From Euryodendron excelsum (taxonomy: Eukaryota; Streptophyta; Magnoliopsida; Ericales; Pentaphylacaceae): a stretch of DNA of 64,000 bases. Where the stretch lies: positions 32,980,001 to 33,044,000 of the forward strand of contig CM065387.1 of NCBI GenBank assembly GCA_033060915.1. The letters are read 5' to 3'. The translations under genes and the position numbers were made by a program. A model generated the notes under the pieces. It was not told where the DNA came from. It saw only the letters and a program-made list of their open reading frames with translations, and ran no database searches. Positions within the stretch are counted from its first letter, which is position 1. Every line of letters starts with the position of its first letter. Shown here piece after piece: positions 22,747 through 35,598 of the stretch.

Positions 22747-23439
22747 GCTGTTGCGCCTCGGTTTTTACACCAAGTCCATCTAGACTCGGGAAAAAGCACG
22801 ATACTCTCTCATTAGAACTCATCCTCCTAGAATGATGAGTGCGACTAGGTTTGAACTTAAAATTGACTTGAACAAGGGCTTTTGGAAAAAGTTTGGAGTC
22901 GCCACCTAACATAATTAAAGATGTATTAGGTCACCTAAAACTAAGTGTAATCCGAAGACTAAACTTAGGTTTTTCGAAAAGGTTTTAAAAATGTCCTTAA
23001 GAAGGTTTTTAGAAAATAGGTTTTTAGCAACAGTTTGAAATGTTTTAAAGCCTTTTTTGAAAACGTGACTCTGATTTTGGTCGTCGAAATAGAAATCTAT
23101 GGTTCGGGGGTTTGTTACGTGTAGGGAAGATATCCTAAGATCATCACAGTACCCTGCCCTTTTGGTACCTACATGCCTAATCACTCTTAATTCACTCACT
23201 TAAATAACCGGTTACTAATATCCATTTTAAAGTTTTGAAAAATAGAATTGGTCATCACTTTTTAGATGAGTGATGCATTATGTATGGTTTGAAAAAAATG
23301 TTTGAAAATACAAAAGTGTTGAAGGGATTTGAGATAGGAATTTTGAGTTGATAGATACTTTAGAAAAGGGAACTTGAGTTGAAATAGAGGTTATGACCGC
23401 ATCGTTTTAGGTTGCCTACATTTCTCATTTTGCAAGAAT

Positions 23440-24340
23440 CAGGTCATTCGTAGTTTAGGAAGGGCCTGATAGAAAAGTGGAACGTTAGGGCCTTTGGAAT
23501 GTTTTGAAGACACATTGAGGTATTTAAAAAATTTTGAAGACACTTTGAGGTCTTTGGAAAAAAAGAAGTTAAAATTTTGATTTGAAAATGGATGTTGGAG
23601 TGTTTTTGAAACAGAATTTGAAGGTTTTTGAAAATGCTTTTGAAATGGGATTTTGAGGTGTTTTGAAATGTTTTTTTTAACATAACTCAAGAGAGTTTTG
23701 AAAACTCAACTATGGATTTGAAAGTGTGATTTGGACTTGCGAGAGCTCTCATGAACTTGTCTTGAAAAGATTTTTGAAAATAGTTTTCAGTACCTTATGA
23801 AAGGTATGTTGAATATTTCATCACCTTTGGGAGGTTAGTTAATGAATAGCTAAACTCCTTTAAGGCTATAACCTTTGAAAATATTTTTGAAAAAGAGGCT
23901 AGAGACTTCCCTTAGGCCTTTATAGCTTTAGAGTTATAGAACCCTACTTAATATCTCACCTCCCTTGAATAACCTCAACCATGTAAGGCATAAGATTACT
24001 TCAAGGGTGTGACTTTTAAAAATCATTTTTTTAAAATTAGCTTTTGAAAACACTTAGGGTTTTGGAACCCTAATATAGACAACCTTGAAGATTGTACTTA
24101 ATATATCACTTTTCTTGGAATCCTTAATCATAAAGAGGTTAGGAACATTTAAGGGTTGTGAGTTTTTAAAAACATTTTGAAAACATTTTTTGGAAAAATG
24201 TTAAATGTCTAGCCATTTGAGACAAGTTTAAGAGAACTCTTGGAAGCATTCGGAGATAGAATATGGAAGTGTTTGAAAAGATTTTGAAGTTGACTTTTGA
24301 AATCTCAAGAGAGTTGAATGTTTTGAAAGTGTGTTATGAC
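23440..24340. repeat. Degenerate TTTGAAAA-rich tract in LTR A
   Basis: Loose reiterations of TTTTGAAGACACTTTGAGGT, GTTTTTGAAAATG and similar blocks on the plus strand, with very few cytosines in runs. The equivalent place in LTRs B, F and I has the same character, so it is a family trait rather than random low complexity. Apparent Phe/Lys-rich minus frames here are by-products. Confidence 0.7.
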
Positions 24341-24384
24341 AAATGGCTTTTGTAATTGAAAAAGGTCTTTGAGTTGGAGCCTTA

Positions 24385-24725
24385 AAGCTTACTAACTATG
24401 GTTGGATTGACCTGGGGTTAGATTGACCTAAGGTCAACTAACTAAAGTTAGGTTAACCTAGGGTTAAAGTAACTTAGGGTTAGATTGACTTAGAGTTAAC
24501 TAACTTGGGTTAGGTTAACCTAAGGTTGGGTAACTAGGGTTAGATGGACTAGGGTTGGATTGACTTAGGGTTAACTAACTTAGGTTAAGTCAACCTAAGG
24601 TTGGGTGACTATGGTTAGATGGACCTAAGGTTAGCTAACTAAAGTTAGATTGACCTAGGGTTAACTAACTAGGGTTAGGTTAGCCTAAGGTTAGACAACT
24701 AGGGTCAAGTTAACCTAGGATTGGA
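24385..24725. repeat. Minisatellite with TTAGGTTAACCTAGGG-type units
   Basis: About 340 bp of irregular head-to-tail blocks such as TTAGATTGACCTAAGG, TTAACTAACTAGGG and TTAGGTTAACCTAAGG, each about 16-17 bp, organised into larger units of roughly 60-65 bp. It resembles degenerate telomere-like sequence, but the plant telomere unit TTTAGGG is not present as an array. It lies inside LTR A. Confidence 0.8.
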
Positions 24726-25329
24726 AGAAGGTTTTGAAAGGTGGTTTTGGAACTAGGGTTTGGACCTAGTGGTTTTGGAGAGTGTTTTATGCATGGAACT
24801 TTGTTGCGCCCAGATTTTTCACACCTGAAAAAGACAAATGAGAAACACTCAGTGCTCTCTCGCTAGAACTCATCCTCCTAGAAAAATGAGTGTGACTAGG
24901 TTTGAATTAGAAAATTAATTTTAAATAAGGGCTTTTGGAAAAAGTTTGGAGTCACCACATAACTTGATTAAGGTGATTTATATAACTTAAAACTAAGCAC
25001 AATCTGAAGATCACACTCAAGGTTTTTTTGAAAAAGGTTTTTCAAAAATACTTCCTCAAGAGAGTGTTTTTAAGAAAATAGGTTGTTTGGCAACCTTTGA
25101 AAAAATTTAATCCCTTTTTGAAAATAACTCTATTTGGTCTTTGAAAACCATGATCTAGGTTCAGAGGTTGGTTACGTGTAAAGAAGATGTACTAATCTAT
25201 CACCCTACCCCGCCCTTACGGTACCTACATGTGTATTCACCCTAGGTCACTCATTCAGAATCTTTGATTAATAAATGTCCAAAAACTATCCACTTTAGAA
25301 ATGTTTTGAAAAGAAGTTGACATGATGCA

Positions 25330-27120
25330 TGATATGCAAGTGCAAGAATAAGATTTGAGTTTGAAAATAGATTTGAAAAGCAGATTTGATTTGATTTTGA
25401 AAATAGATTTGACAAGAAAACTTGATTTGAAATTGGAAAGAAGGTTTGAAAAGATAGATTTGATTTGAAATTGGAAAGAAGGTTTAAAAAGATAGATTTG
25501 ATTTGAAATTGGAAAGAAAGGTTTTAGAAATTGAAATTGAAGTTTTGAAAATAGATTTTGAAATAGATCATAGAATTGGAAGTTTGAAAAAGGTTAACGA
25601 ATTGGAAACTTAAGAAAAGTTACGAAATTGAAAGTTTGAAAAATGTTATGACTGTACCCATGAGGGTTGCCTACGTATCCCTTTTTGGGAATCACATCAG
25701 TCATAGTTCGAACAGGAGTCCGATTGAAAATTTGGTTTGAAAAGAGTTTGATTTGGAACTTGGATTTGAAGATTGGAAATTGAACTTTGATTTGAAATTG
25801 ACTTGGAAGATTTGAAAAGCTTGGACTTTAATTTAAAATAGTACTTGAGGATTCGAAATAGACCTTACAATTGACTTTGAATTTGATTTGGAAACATGAA
25901 ATTTTGAAAACATTTTTGACTTGAATTGACGTTTGAAAAACTATCTTGGTCCAGAAAAGAATTTTTGGAGAAGAGTTGGACACTTCCTAACTTTAGGGTT
26001 AGGGTCGAATTAGGGCCTAGACATCCTAGGACTTAGGATAACCTAGGGTTGAAGCACGTAATTGAATTGAATTTGATTCGAACTGAAGAAGTTTGACTTT
26101 GGAAAGCTTGGTTTTAAAAAACTTAGACTTAGGAAATATAGGACTTAGGAAAGACTTCAGATTTAAGAAAGATTTGATTTGACTTGGAAGGGATTTAAAA
26201 AAGATTTGACTTGAATATTGGACTTGGAACGATTTGGAGAGTTGGGGTTTAGGAAAGATTGGATTTAGGAAATCTCAGATTTAGGAAAGTTTCAAAATAG
26301 GAAAGTTCCATTTTAAGAAAGTTTTATTTTAGGAAAGTTTCAAATTAGGGAAGTTTAAAATAGGAAAGGTTTTGAAATTGGAAAGTTTTAAATTTAGAAA
26401 GTTTCAACTTAAGAAAGTGTCGAATTTGAAAAATTTTAGAATTTTGGAAAGATTTGAATTTAAGAAAGGTTTGAATTTAGAAAGATTCAAAGTTTGAGTT
26501 TTGGAAATACTTGAAGTTAGGAAAGATTTGAGTTTAAGAAAGATTTGAAAATTTAGAATTTAGAAAGTTGAAATTTGGAACTGTATGGAATTAGGAAATG
26601 TTCGAATTAGGAAAGATTTAAATTCCTATTTCCTAAAACAAAAGATTAAATTTTATTTCCAAAAAGAGATAATTTAATTTTGTTTCCAAATACGGAGGAT
26701 TTGATTTACTATAGGATTGGAAGGTAAAGTTTTAGAAATCTTAAATTTAGAAGTCTATGATTTGATGTAGAAAATAAGTTTTGAAAATTCATGATTTGAG
26801 GTAAGATTGGAAATCATGTTTTAGGAGAGAAAATTAGGGTTTTCTAACCATGGCTTTAGGGCTTGACTTGGACTTCAAGAAAATGGATTTTTTGAAGGGA
26901 ATTTCTAGGAAGGGAATTTGAAGAGTGCTTTTTAGAAAGTAAAATTTTGAAGAAAGCTTTTTAGAAAGGAGTTTGAAAAGAAGTTTTGGAAAGCAAAACT
27001 TTTGGAAAGAAAGTTTTAGGAAGGAGTTTTTTGAAAAAGAGTTTTTAGGAAAGAGATTTTGGAAAGAATTTAAAAAAAGAGGTTTTGGAAAGTAAGTTTA
27101 AGAAGCAATTAGGAAAGGAA
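25330..27120. repeat. Long purine-rich strand-asymmetric tract in LTR B
   Basis: Nearly 1.8 kb in which the plus strand is dominated by GATTTGAAATTGGAAAG, GGAAAGTTT and TTAGGAAAGATTTG blocks, and C is rare. The block AGATAGATTTGATTTGAAAT, followed by TGGAAAGAA, repeats near 25456 and 25492. The sense strand of the LTR is therefore pyrimidine-rich here. No protein reads through it. Confidence 0.8.
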
Positions 27121-27976
27121 TTTAAATGTAAACTTTTGCAAGCCTCTAAAAATATCTCACTTTCCTAAAATGACTCTAACCATAAGAAGATTAAAACCAT
27201 TCTAGGATTGTGGTTTTGAAAACAACAAGGATTTGAAAATATGGACAATAATAGTCACTTTAAATATAACACTTTCCTAAAGCAACCATAGCCATGTAAA
27301 GGCTAGAATCATCTTAGGATTGTGATTTTGAAAATAAGTTTGAAAAAAAAAGATTTAATGCAAGTTTTGAAAACGATTTTCGATGCAAGTTTTGAAAACA
27401 AGTTTAAAAACAAGTTTTGAAAAAATGCATAATCATGATATGCAAAATGCAAGTTGGAATTGTGAACATACAAGGTTTAATGCTTCACCACATAATCAAG
27501 GGAGCCGAACCTACGTGGTCTCCGGTTAGACTAAGAGAACGCCCCCGACATGGTGAACTTCAATAGCCTAATCCTACACATGAACCGGGGAGTCTCTTGT
27601 TTCAAGTATGCAAGAAAGGGGGGTAGAAGATGGGGATTAAAATAAAAGAAAATTCAAGTGGGTTAGGAGAGAGAAGAGATATGGGAGAATTGCGTAAACG
27701 TAAAAACCAACCTTGTGTCTTCTTTGGTTTGCTTGCTTCACTTGCTTCGGTCTTCGAGAGTTTTGGAGTTGTAGCACTTCAAGTCTTCAATGGAGGCTTT
27801 GGAGGCTAGTATATGAGTGTATATGAGTGCATGTATGCTAGAGTTAAGTGTATAAGGGCTAGGATTTGGAGAACCTAAAGAAAACTAGGGTTTGGAAGGA
27901 CTTTGAGCTCTGTATATCGAAGAGCGGGGTTTTTGGACTGTGTTTGTGGACTCTTTTCACACTAGAAGAGGCTTTG

Positions 27977-27984
27977 TATTTATA
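27977..27984 (-). promoter_or_regulatory. LTR B TATA box
   Basis: The minus strand reads TATAAATA, followed by AAAGCCTC. The same box with similar flanks is found in all longer copies of this LTR family (31018-31025, 48345-48352, 61084-61091, 63486-63493). A GGCGCC/GTGGCACCAC dyad cluster lies just upstream in the sense direction. Confidence 0.7.
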
Positions 27985-30900
27985 GGTAGAAGAGTGAACT
28001 GGCGCCTGCTGCAGTGGTGCCAAGCCATTTTTCGGCTTGATGCCACTATTAGTGGCACCAACCATTTAGGAAATGTTTAAGGTTGTCAAACAACGTATCT
28101 TCAGAGGATTTGGGCGCCTGTACTAATGACTACTATGTAATTTTTAGCCTGACTTTACTAGGAGTGACTCTAGAAGGTCCGGTAATGATTTAAAGGATTG
28201 AGAATAGCCCAGAGGGCCGAAAAGGGACAGGAACCCTTAGAATAGTATCTTGGGGGTAGTAAACTTGAAGAATGATGTCAGGATGTGCTGGAAAGGTTGA
28301 CCGGGCCATTAGAGGCAAAATGGTCAATTGGACCAAAAAACTACTAGGGTGGACTCAAAATATCCCAGAAGAAGACTCGAGGTTTAGAAACATTGCTTAG
28401 AATGTCCCAGGAGGTTACTTGTTTGATACCAAGAGTCGGTGTGGTTGGAAAAAGCGACCAGCCCACCAGGGGCAAAACAGTCGTTTTGCACCAGATTTGC
28501 CAGAATTGACTCGGAATGACCTAGAAATGTATTAGAAGGCTAGGGATACTATTAGAAGCATCCCCAAGAGGTTATCGATTTGGTACCTAGAGTCGGTGTG
28601 GTTTCCGGGGCACTCGAATGCCTAGGGGTAAAACGGTCATTTTGACTAGAGGGTCTTGGAATTGGTTCGAAACCAACTGGAAGGCACCTAATCATGCCGG
28701 ATTGTCTCCAGGATAATCTTGGAAAGGTGGAATTACCGTTCTGAGGACTTAGGTACTTTCTCAAGAAACGTGTTGGAAAATGCCTTAAGGGCAGTTTGGT
28801 CATTTTTCACTAGAGTAGGCTAGTAGGCACTAGTGTTGACCTGAGTTTTGAGTGTTTCTATCACTTTGACAGTGTATGATGAGTTAGTTTCCAAAGGTAT
28901 CCCATGCTTTGATAAACGTGTCACGGCCAAGATGCATGTTCGGTCCTATGACATAGGGATTTTATTGGAAATTCCCAATGTCGATCTATTTATGAGTGTT
29001 TTTGCCACTTTGACGGTTGCGATGTTTGTGAGTGTTTCCGTCACTCTGACGTTGTGCAGTCATTCTGGAGACTGCTTGATCTCGGGAAGCTACTAAATAG
29101 TCTTATCATCTGAGGAATCAACTTTCTTGAAAAACGTGCTGAATAATAGACATTTTATATTGGCCGGCTAGTAGGCGCCAAAGGTGGATCGTTCTACAAA
29201 CTCGGGGACTTGGGGTCTTGTCTCGGTCGACAGGTTTGAAGGGACTTACCGTTCCGAAGATTTTTTTCAAAAAACGTGTCGGATTGGATGGACTCACCGC
29301 CATGAGGGATTAACTTTTTCGAAAGGCGTGCCAGATTTGATTTAAACTGGAATGGGACTGGAATTGTATTTGAACTGGAATTGAGATTGAAAAGGGGACT
29401 TACCATCTTCAAGAAGATATGCCCACTGGAATTGGATTGGATAATGCCATAAGGACATTTTGGTCAGTTTGCCTCTATTTGGGCCCAATGGGCTCGCGAA
29501 GCGATCGATTGACTGGATTATGTTTGGAAACCTGGTTTGAGTCGGAATATATCCTTATTGACTTGAATACAAGTCTGGATGGACTGGAGACTGCCGAGTG
29601 GGCAAAAATGAGGTGCTTACAAACTTGAAAGGATATTTTGAAAACCATTGCATGAAAACCACTCAAGTGAGTGTTGGGTTCATATGGTTAGTATTTAGGA
29701 ACCGCTCAAGAGAGGGTTACCTTGAAACCATTATAACCACTAACTCAAGAGATTGAAACTTTTGAAAATCAATATGTACAAGGTAGCTTTGAAAACTAAA
29801 GAGAATGAAACTTTGAACATCATTTTGGAAAAGAGGTTTTGTAAAACTACTTTCAAGATGACAAAGACCACTCTAAAGAATAACAGTTCATATGGTTGAT
29901 TTAAGGAAAATTTTTCCGAAGAGGACTCCATAGAACTATTCTAACCACCATATTTAAGAGAGCAAAACTTCTAAAAATCAAGATGAAGATGGTAGTTTAG
30001 GAAAATCATCTTTATGCAAATTCAAGAGAATAGACTTTTGAAAACCCTTCTTGAAAGGGGGTTGTTTTGAAAAACCAATTTTGGAACAAATAGGACCAAC
30101 TCTAATGAATTAGGGTTTATATAGTCAAGATAATAAGAAAACCACTCAAGAGAGGGTTCCAATGGACCATTCCAACCACAAAGTTTAAGAGAGAAAATCC
30201 TTAAAAATCAACATAAAGGAGGAGGGTTTGAAAGCCATTTTGATGCAACTTGAAAAGTAGTGAAATGCGAGGAAGGAAAAACGAAGTCAAGGGACCCAAA
30301 GGGGATTCCCTAGGGTGTAGAGATTACGGGTTGGACCTAGGCTTCAAGACACCAACTCTTACAACCATTTTTAAGAAAACATTTGAATATAGAGTTTGAG
30401 AATGACATAGAAATAGAGATAGTGAAAATTTTGAAAAAATGATTGTGAACATAAAAATGAGACCAAGCATGCAAAACATGAACATGATAACCAATGCAAA
30501 GGGGTCATGAGATCATATAAGGCTAGAGGCCACACCAAATTGCAAGGTACTTCAAGGCCATACCATCTTAAAGTAGGCTTGTAAGAGATCCTCTTACACG
30601 GTGGCTCTCACAAACTTTCCTCTAGGCATGAACTAGGAGCTCACAAGCATGCAAGAAAGGGGGGTAGAAGATGGAGCTTAAAATGGAGAATAGTCTAAGT
30701 AGGCTAGGAGCGAGAAGAGAAGAGTGGGAATGACAAAATGTAAAAGGAAACACTACCTTTTGTCTTCAAAACAACTTCAAGCTTCCATGGATGACTTGTC
30801 TTGAACTTGAATGACCTTAAAGAGGCTTGAAGGGGCTGGAAATGGTTCTTCTAAGGCATTGGAGGCTTTATAGGGAGAGTGTATGGGCTAGAGAGGGGTA

Positions 30901-31017
30901 GAATCTAACCTAAGTGTTTGGAGGGTGAGGTGTATATAGGATCTCGAAGTTCTGGGGTTGTTTCTGCAGAGCCTTGCTGCTAATTTTGATTCTAGAATAT
31001 GCAGAGGAGGAGGCCTG

Positions 31018-31025
31018 TATTTATA
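31018..31025 (-). promoter_or_regulatory. LTR A TATA box
   Basis: The minus strand reads TATAAATA, followed by CAGGCCTCC. It sits in the same LTR context as the LTR B box. The upstream dyad block is diverged here (GCGCATGTGCTACATGCGC-like, 31025-31125). Confidence 0.68.
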
Positions 31026-31929
31026 GGTAAATTCCTGGAGGCTGGAGCATGTAGCACATGCACCTAGCCAAATTTTGGCATGGCGCATGTGCTACATGCG
31101 CTAGTACTAAGTCTCTAAAAATGCGCCACGTGGTACACTCTGTATTGACTCAACTTGGAGGGCAAGCAAAGATTTTTTTGATCTGATCAAAATCTGGACG
31201 TATGTAGCATATGCTCTGCCATCAGAAACTTTCGTATCTACTTTATCTCGATAATTGCAAAAATCAAAAAAGGTTCAGGAAAATTGATTACGTTCACAAC
31301 ATTCCCCTATTATTTCTTATGAACCATGAACTTTCGGGGAGCTTGAAAGATGTTCGAAAGGATGAGATATCGTCTCGAGAACTGTGTACAAAAATAAATT
31401 TTTGCGGAGCATCTATGATACGCTCTGCGGGTGTTTAAAAGTAGCAGTTTTTAGGCCATGTGATCGGGGCCTTTGGGAAGCGATCTATTCAATCGGGCCA
31501 TATCAATGGAAAGTGCTTTGGAAATACTTTCGGGAATTCTCTAATTTATGCATTTCTCAAGTCATTTGATGGTGCATTATAATCAGGGAATCAGAGAGAA
31601 AGATATCCCTAACGGAGCATCTGTGAGATGTTCCAGGGGTTTCTAAAAGTGACAGTTTTTGTGCCATGTGATTGGGGGTTTCAGGAAGCGATCTATTCGC
31701 TCGAGCCATATCGATGGAAAGACCTATGGTTAGGCTTTTGGGAATTCCCCGATTTACACATTTCTCAAGTAATTTGATGGTGCGATATAATCAGGGAATA
31801 GGAAAAAAAGACAACCCCAGCGGAGCATCTGTGATATGCTCCAGGGTACTCTTATTGACTTGGAAATGTTTAGAGTCACGAGACTCACCTTGGATTGGAC
31901 ACGAGCATATAACAAGGTATGTTAGGGTC

Positions 31930-34900
31930 TATAACGACCTGGATTTTTAGACCGTTAATAAATAAAATAAATAACTTCAAATAAGATTTAATCATGCTAC
32001 AACCCCAAATGTACCATTATAAGTGGCTCCAAATTTAAGTCTAGAGATAAGATTAAAACTTCAAGTAACTCACAAAAATAATAATAATAATTCTTCATAG
32101 GCTCTAAGATACATAACTCCCAACAATAATGTCTCCAAAATAAATATGAATCTTCATAAGCTCAAAATAACGCTCCACTAGCACCTTATACGCTTCTACT
32201 TGGAAAATAAAATTTAACCAGGAAGTATACAATACACAGCAGTACAAATGCTTGGTTCAGGATATTTAAAAAAATGAAGCTCAACAAATAAATCAATTCA
32301 ACTGATGAGAAAAATAATAATTATTATTGTTATCAAGAGCCAACCAAAATTAACGCTGGTATAATAAACAATTTCCATGCTTTCATTGGGCTCAATACTT
32401 GACCCTTCTCAGTGCCATGCTCGTAGGGTCAAGTACAATCCCGAGAAGGGGGGGGGGGGTGAATTGGAATCTTTTAAAATTGCTGAATTTTCCAATTAGA
32501 TTACAAACAGAGTTTAGAAATATCAACAAACAAGAGATGAGATACTCATGCAATAAGATTGTTGTCAATCAAGAATATTAAGCACAATCATTCAGCAAGA
32601 ATCATCTATACACATATGAGCAAAGAAGAACATGGAACAAGAAATTTACAGAGGTTCGGCTTAAACCTTGCCTACGTCCTCTCTTTCTCAATCCTCTCGA
32701 GGGGTTCCACTATGTAATCTTCTCCTTACACAACTGCTAGTTTCTTCTAGTGCCCAGCTCACTAATACATTCAAGGATTTACACCAAATCCTTCCAGCCG
32801 AGAAGCTTCAACCCAGCTCTCGGTTTTTCCAAGTGTTGTCAAGCTACACTCAAGCTTACAAAGGTTACAACAACCTTTTTAAGCTAATACAGTTACAAAA
32901 CAATCAATGTCACTCTTAGAAGTGAAGATAATGCAAGTTATAGCTCATTAAATCCTCTCGGTAGATGACAGTTGCAAAGTAGTGAGGAAATTTAGGGCTT
33001 TTGGATTTTTTTTCACTTTTAAGATCCTTCTCTCTCTTCCATAAATGAGTTTGAACTTATATAGTTATAGTCTCTCACAAGAAATAGCCATTAGAGCCAT
33101 TGGAGGAGCATTTAATGCGCGAACGGTTAAGACAGTTTTGAAAATTCCGACCGTTGGAGCGTATTTTCAAATCCCCGTTTTTTGCTGAGATTGTCAGCAA
33201 TCTTCTACTAGTATTGCCAATCAGGTTCCAGGTATTTTTCGGTGTAGTTTTGTCAGCAATCTTCTTCCTGGTGTCACCAATCTTGACTTGCCACTGTATT
33301 GGCTGTTGCTTTTTGATGATGTCGTTTATAACTTCCACATTGAGCTTCCAACCTACATCATCACTCCTTTTAAGATTTGATCTCTCATAAGATTGTTAGC
33401 AATATACATCTTGTGCTGTTAATCTGTCTCTATATTTATTTTGTTATTTGCCTTTTATCAAGATTGTCAGCAATCTGAGTTGGTGCCAGCAATTTGGTTA
33501 TCTGCTGTAGTTGCTGTTGCTTTCTTCAGACTTCAACTTATCCCTTTTCACAATCAGTCTTCGGTGGTGTAGACATGTCTTGACACTCCTGATTTTCTTC
33601 ACAGCTTTGAGAGACTCTTAGATAATCCATGTCATCTTATAGCTATTGATCTATCACACCATTTTACTGCAGTAATCTACTTGTATAGTAAAATCTTCCT
33701 ACTTTGTCAGGCTTTTAGGTGTTAGCAATCATCCGAATTGTCATCAATCCTAATAAACTTTCCACTTAGCCATCTTATGAATTACCCTTGAGAAAGGCAT
33801 ATCTAAGCATGCACAATTCTTTTAGTGGAACAGAAACATGAGAATCGAAGGTCTTCAAGCTGAGCTTGCCATAAAGATCAACACCTCATGTATCTTTAAA
33901 CTGAATTTGTTCAATTCACATTCTGCTTATATACCCATTTCAGTGTTGGCACTCTTAAGAGGTGCTAGCAAGATCGTCTGTGATAGTTCATGAATAGTCC
34001 ATAAATCTGCTTTATTTGAGCTAGGCTGCATACTTGAATTAAACATGTTAGATCATAATGACTAGGTTTTGTGATCATCAAAATCAGTTACAAACAGTGG
34101 AGATCACCCCTTGGGTCAATAATGTTGAACGCCACTATGGTCATACTAAAAAATAATATTCTAGTAACCAAATTAGAGCCTCGCAGGGTCACTCTACCAT
34201 GCCACGTATGGCCTCATCACATAATAGTCCCACAAGTGTGTTCATACATGTACTAATTAGTTCCATGGCACTTTAGCCAAAATAAACCAGCAATTTAATG
34301 AAAAATATTTTTATCAGTGAGTTTATCAACGATCACGATAATCAAGGATGTGTTGGAAGAAATTTAATAGATCTAACAATAAATGTAATCGGGGAATTAA
34401 ACAATGAGTGCGAATATTCAACAAGAATACAATTCAAGAATAATAGGAATAAACTCTTTGTAAAGAGATTTAGAAATGAGCATATTGTATACAACCCGGT
34501 TACCTCAAGTTTGTTCCACCAATTTCCCAGAGGTCACCATATCTCTCCAAATAATAAAACTAGAGCGGTAGAATTTTCTCCAACAATTTCTTTTTCCTCC
34601 CTTATTTTCTTTCCTCCTTTACCTTCCTCCCTTGGCTCTTTCTTCTTTTCTTGGTCGAATGGCCTCTCTCCTAGTCCCTCTTCTTTTACTCTTTTTCTTG
34701 GCAGCCCCCTTCCTTTATTCTTACACTCTTGTTTGATGAGAACATTTTGTGAGAGCTTTATGGCCGAATGGCCCTCCCTTGTATAGGCATTTGATGTAGT
34801 TTTGGCTTTAAACATGTTAGCCACACTTGTTGGTTTGCATGAACATGCATAGCCACGTTATCCACCATTTGTTTGATTGTTATGAAACGAAGGTTAATGC

Positions 34901-35598
34901 AAAGACACATATCAATCCACCTGGTAGCTTCCCTAAAGGCCACTTCACATGCTCTTCCACTTGTTTAGCTCACATGAATAAAAGCCTACAACTTGACACT
35001 CACCTACATGCCTGAAAAATCATCCATCTCTCTCTTTCTCTCCTCGTTTATTTTGGTGACTGACTATCCTTTACAATAGTTTCTCTGAAGAGTGGCACCT
35101 ATAGCCTTGCATGGAGACCAAAGCTTCCTATCATGACACCTCACATGCTTGACAACCAATCCTCTTCTTTTTCTTAACTCTCTCAATCATTCTCTCTTAT
35201 CCGAACAAGCTTCCTATCATTTTGGTTCTTATTCCATACTTCTTTATATATCTAGCTTTGCATTTATAATTCTATCAATACACCACAAATTGACATCTTG
35301 CACTAAAATGTATTAGATATCTTCAATTGGCACCTCAAGGTTACATGTAATATGTAGGAAAAATTGTAATTTATTAAAGTAACATTTTACTAATAAAATT
35401 CTAATTTATTTATCTCTTAAACTCTCCCTTAAAGTTGTACTTTTGACTTATGATCTATTCCTTTCAACTAAATAAATATTTGTCTTTAAAATATTTTAAT
35501 CTCTGTAAATAATATTCTAATATTTTTATTACCCACAAAATTATTACAAATCTTAAATGAATAATTTTAAAATCTCTAAAATATTGCTGGGTATTACA
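31930..35598 (-). mobile_element. Solo LTR C (gypsy-type, about 2.0 kb without its insert) inside LTR A
   Basis: The sense start on the minus strand at 35598 is TGTAATACCC, a start typical of several plant Ty3-gypsy LTRs. The other end at 31930 reads GGTCGTTATA in sense, perhaps from an original GTTACA. The flanks are GGGTC (31925-31929) and GGGAG (35599-35603), a decayed duplication sharing GGG. LTR A sequence resumes cleanly on both sides. It is interrupted by copia-type LTR D. No internal retroelement region was seen, so it is probably a solo LTR. Confidence 0.62.
32418..34096 (-). mobile_element. Solo LTR D (copia-type, about 1.7 kb) inside LTR C
   Basis: On the minus strand it starts TGTTTGTAACTGATTTTGATG and ends CAATTCACCCCCCC..., then GTACTTGACCCTACGAGCA. 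Both features, TTTTGATGAT shortly after the start and CAATTCACCCCC near the end, are shared with the complete copia LTR at 14240-15769. The blocks GAGGTTCGGCTTAAACCTTG and TGCCTACGTCCTCTC near 32650-32690 are common in plant copia LTRs. The flanks GTGCC and GTGGA agree only partly, so the exact ends are uncertain. A run of 12 G lies at 32448-32459. Confidence 0.58.

Larger units (their letters stand above)
24802..29621 (-). mobile_element. Solo LTR B (Tat/Ogre-like, 4.82 kb) inside LTR A
   Basis: In the plus direction it begins TGTTGCGCCC and ends GAGGTGCTTACA, the two LTR termini of this family. It is flanked by a perfect 5-bp target-site duplication, AACTT at 24797-24801 and 29622-29626. 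No internal region and no second LTR are present, so it is a solo LTR left by LTR-LTR recombination. It contains a TATA box at 27984-27977 (minus), U3 modules at about 28313, 28471, 28627 and 28791, a GAGTGTTTC..CACTTTGAC repeat at 28845-29060, and an extended GAAAG-rich tract at 25330-27120. Confidence 0.92.

Noticed and set aside
22457..23690. Phe/Lys/Ser-rich minus-strand frames
   Set aside because: They lie across the A leader, PBS and LTR end, and the TTTGAAAA tract. Composition follows the repeat and no family motif is present.
24385..24725. Interstitial telomere array
   Set aside because: Units are TTAGGTTAACC/TTAGATTGACC-like and do not contain runs of the plant TTTAGGG repeat.
28313..28795. 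CRISPR-like array because of regular spacing
   Set aside because: Repeats are degenerate, spacers are related to each other, the spacing is about 160 bp, and the context is a plant LTR.
34298..34824. Overlapping plus and minus frames in LTR C
   Set aside because: They sit inside a solo LTR. The minus frame is Lys/Glu-rich low complexity opposite a pyrimidine tract.
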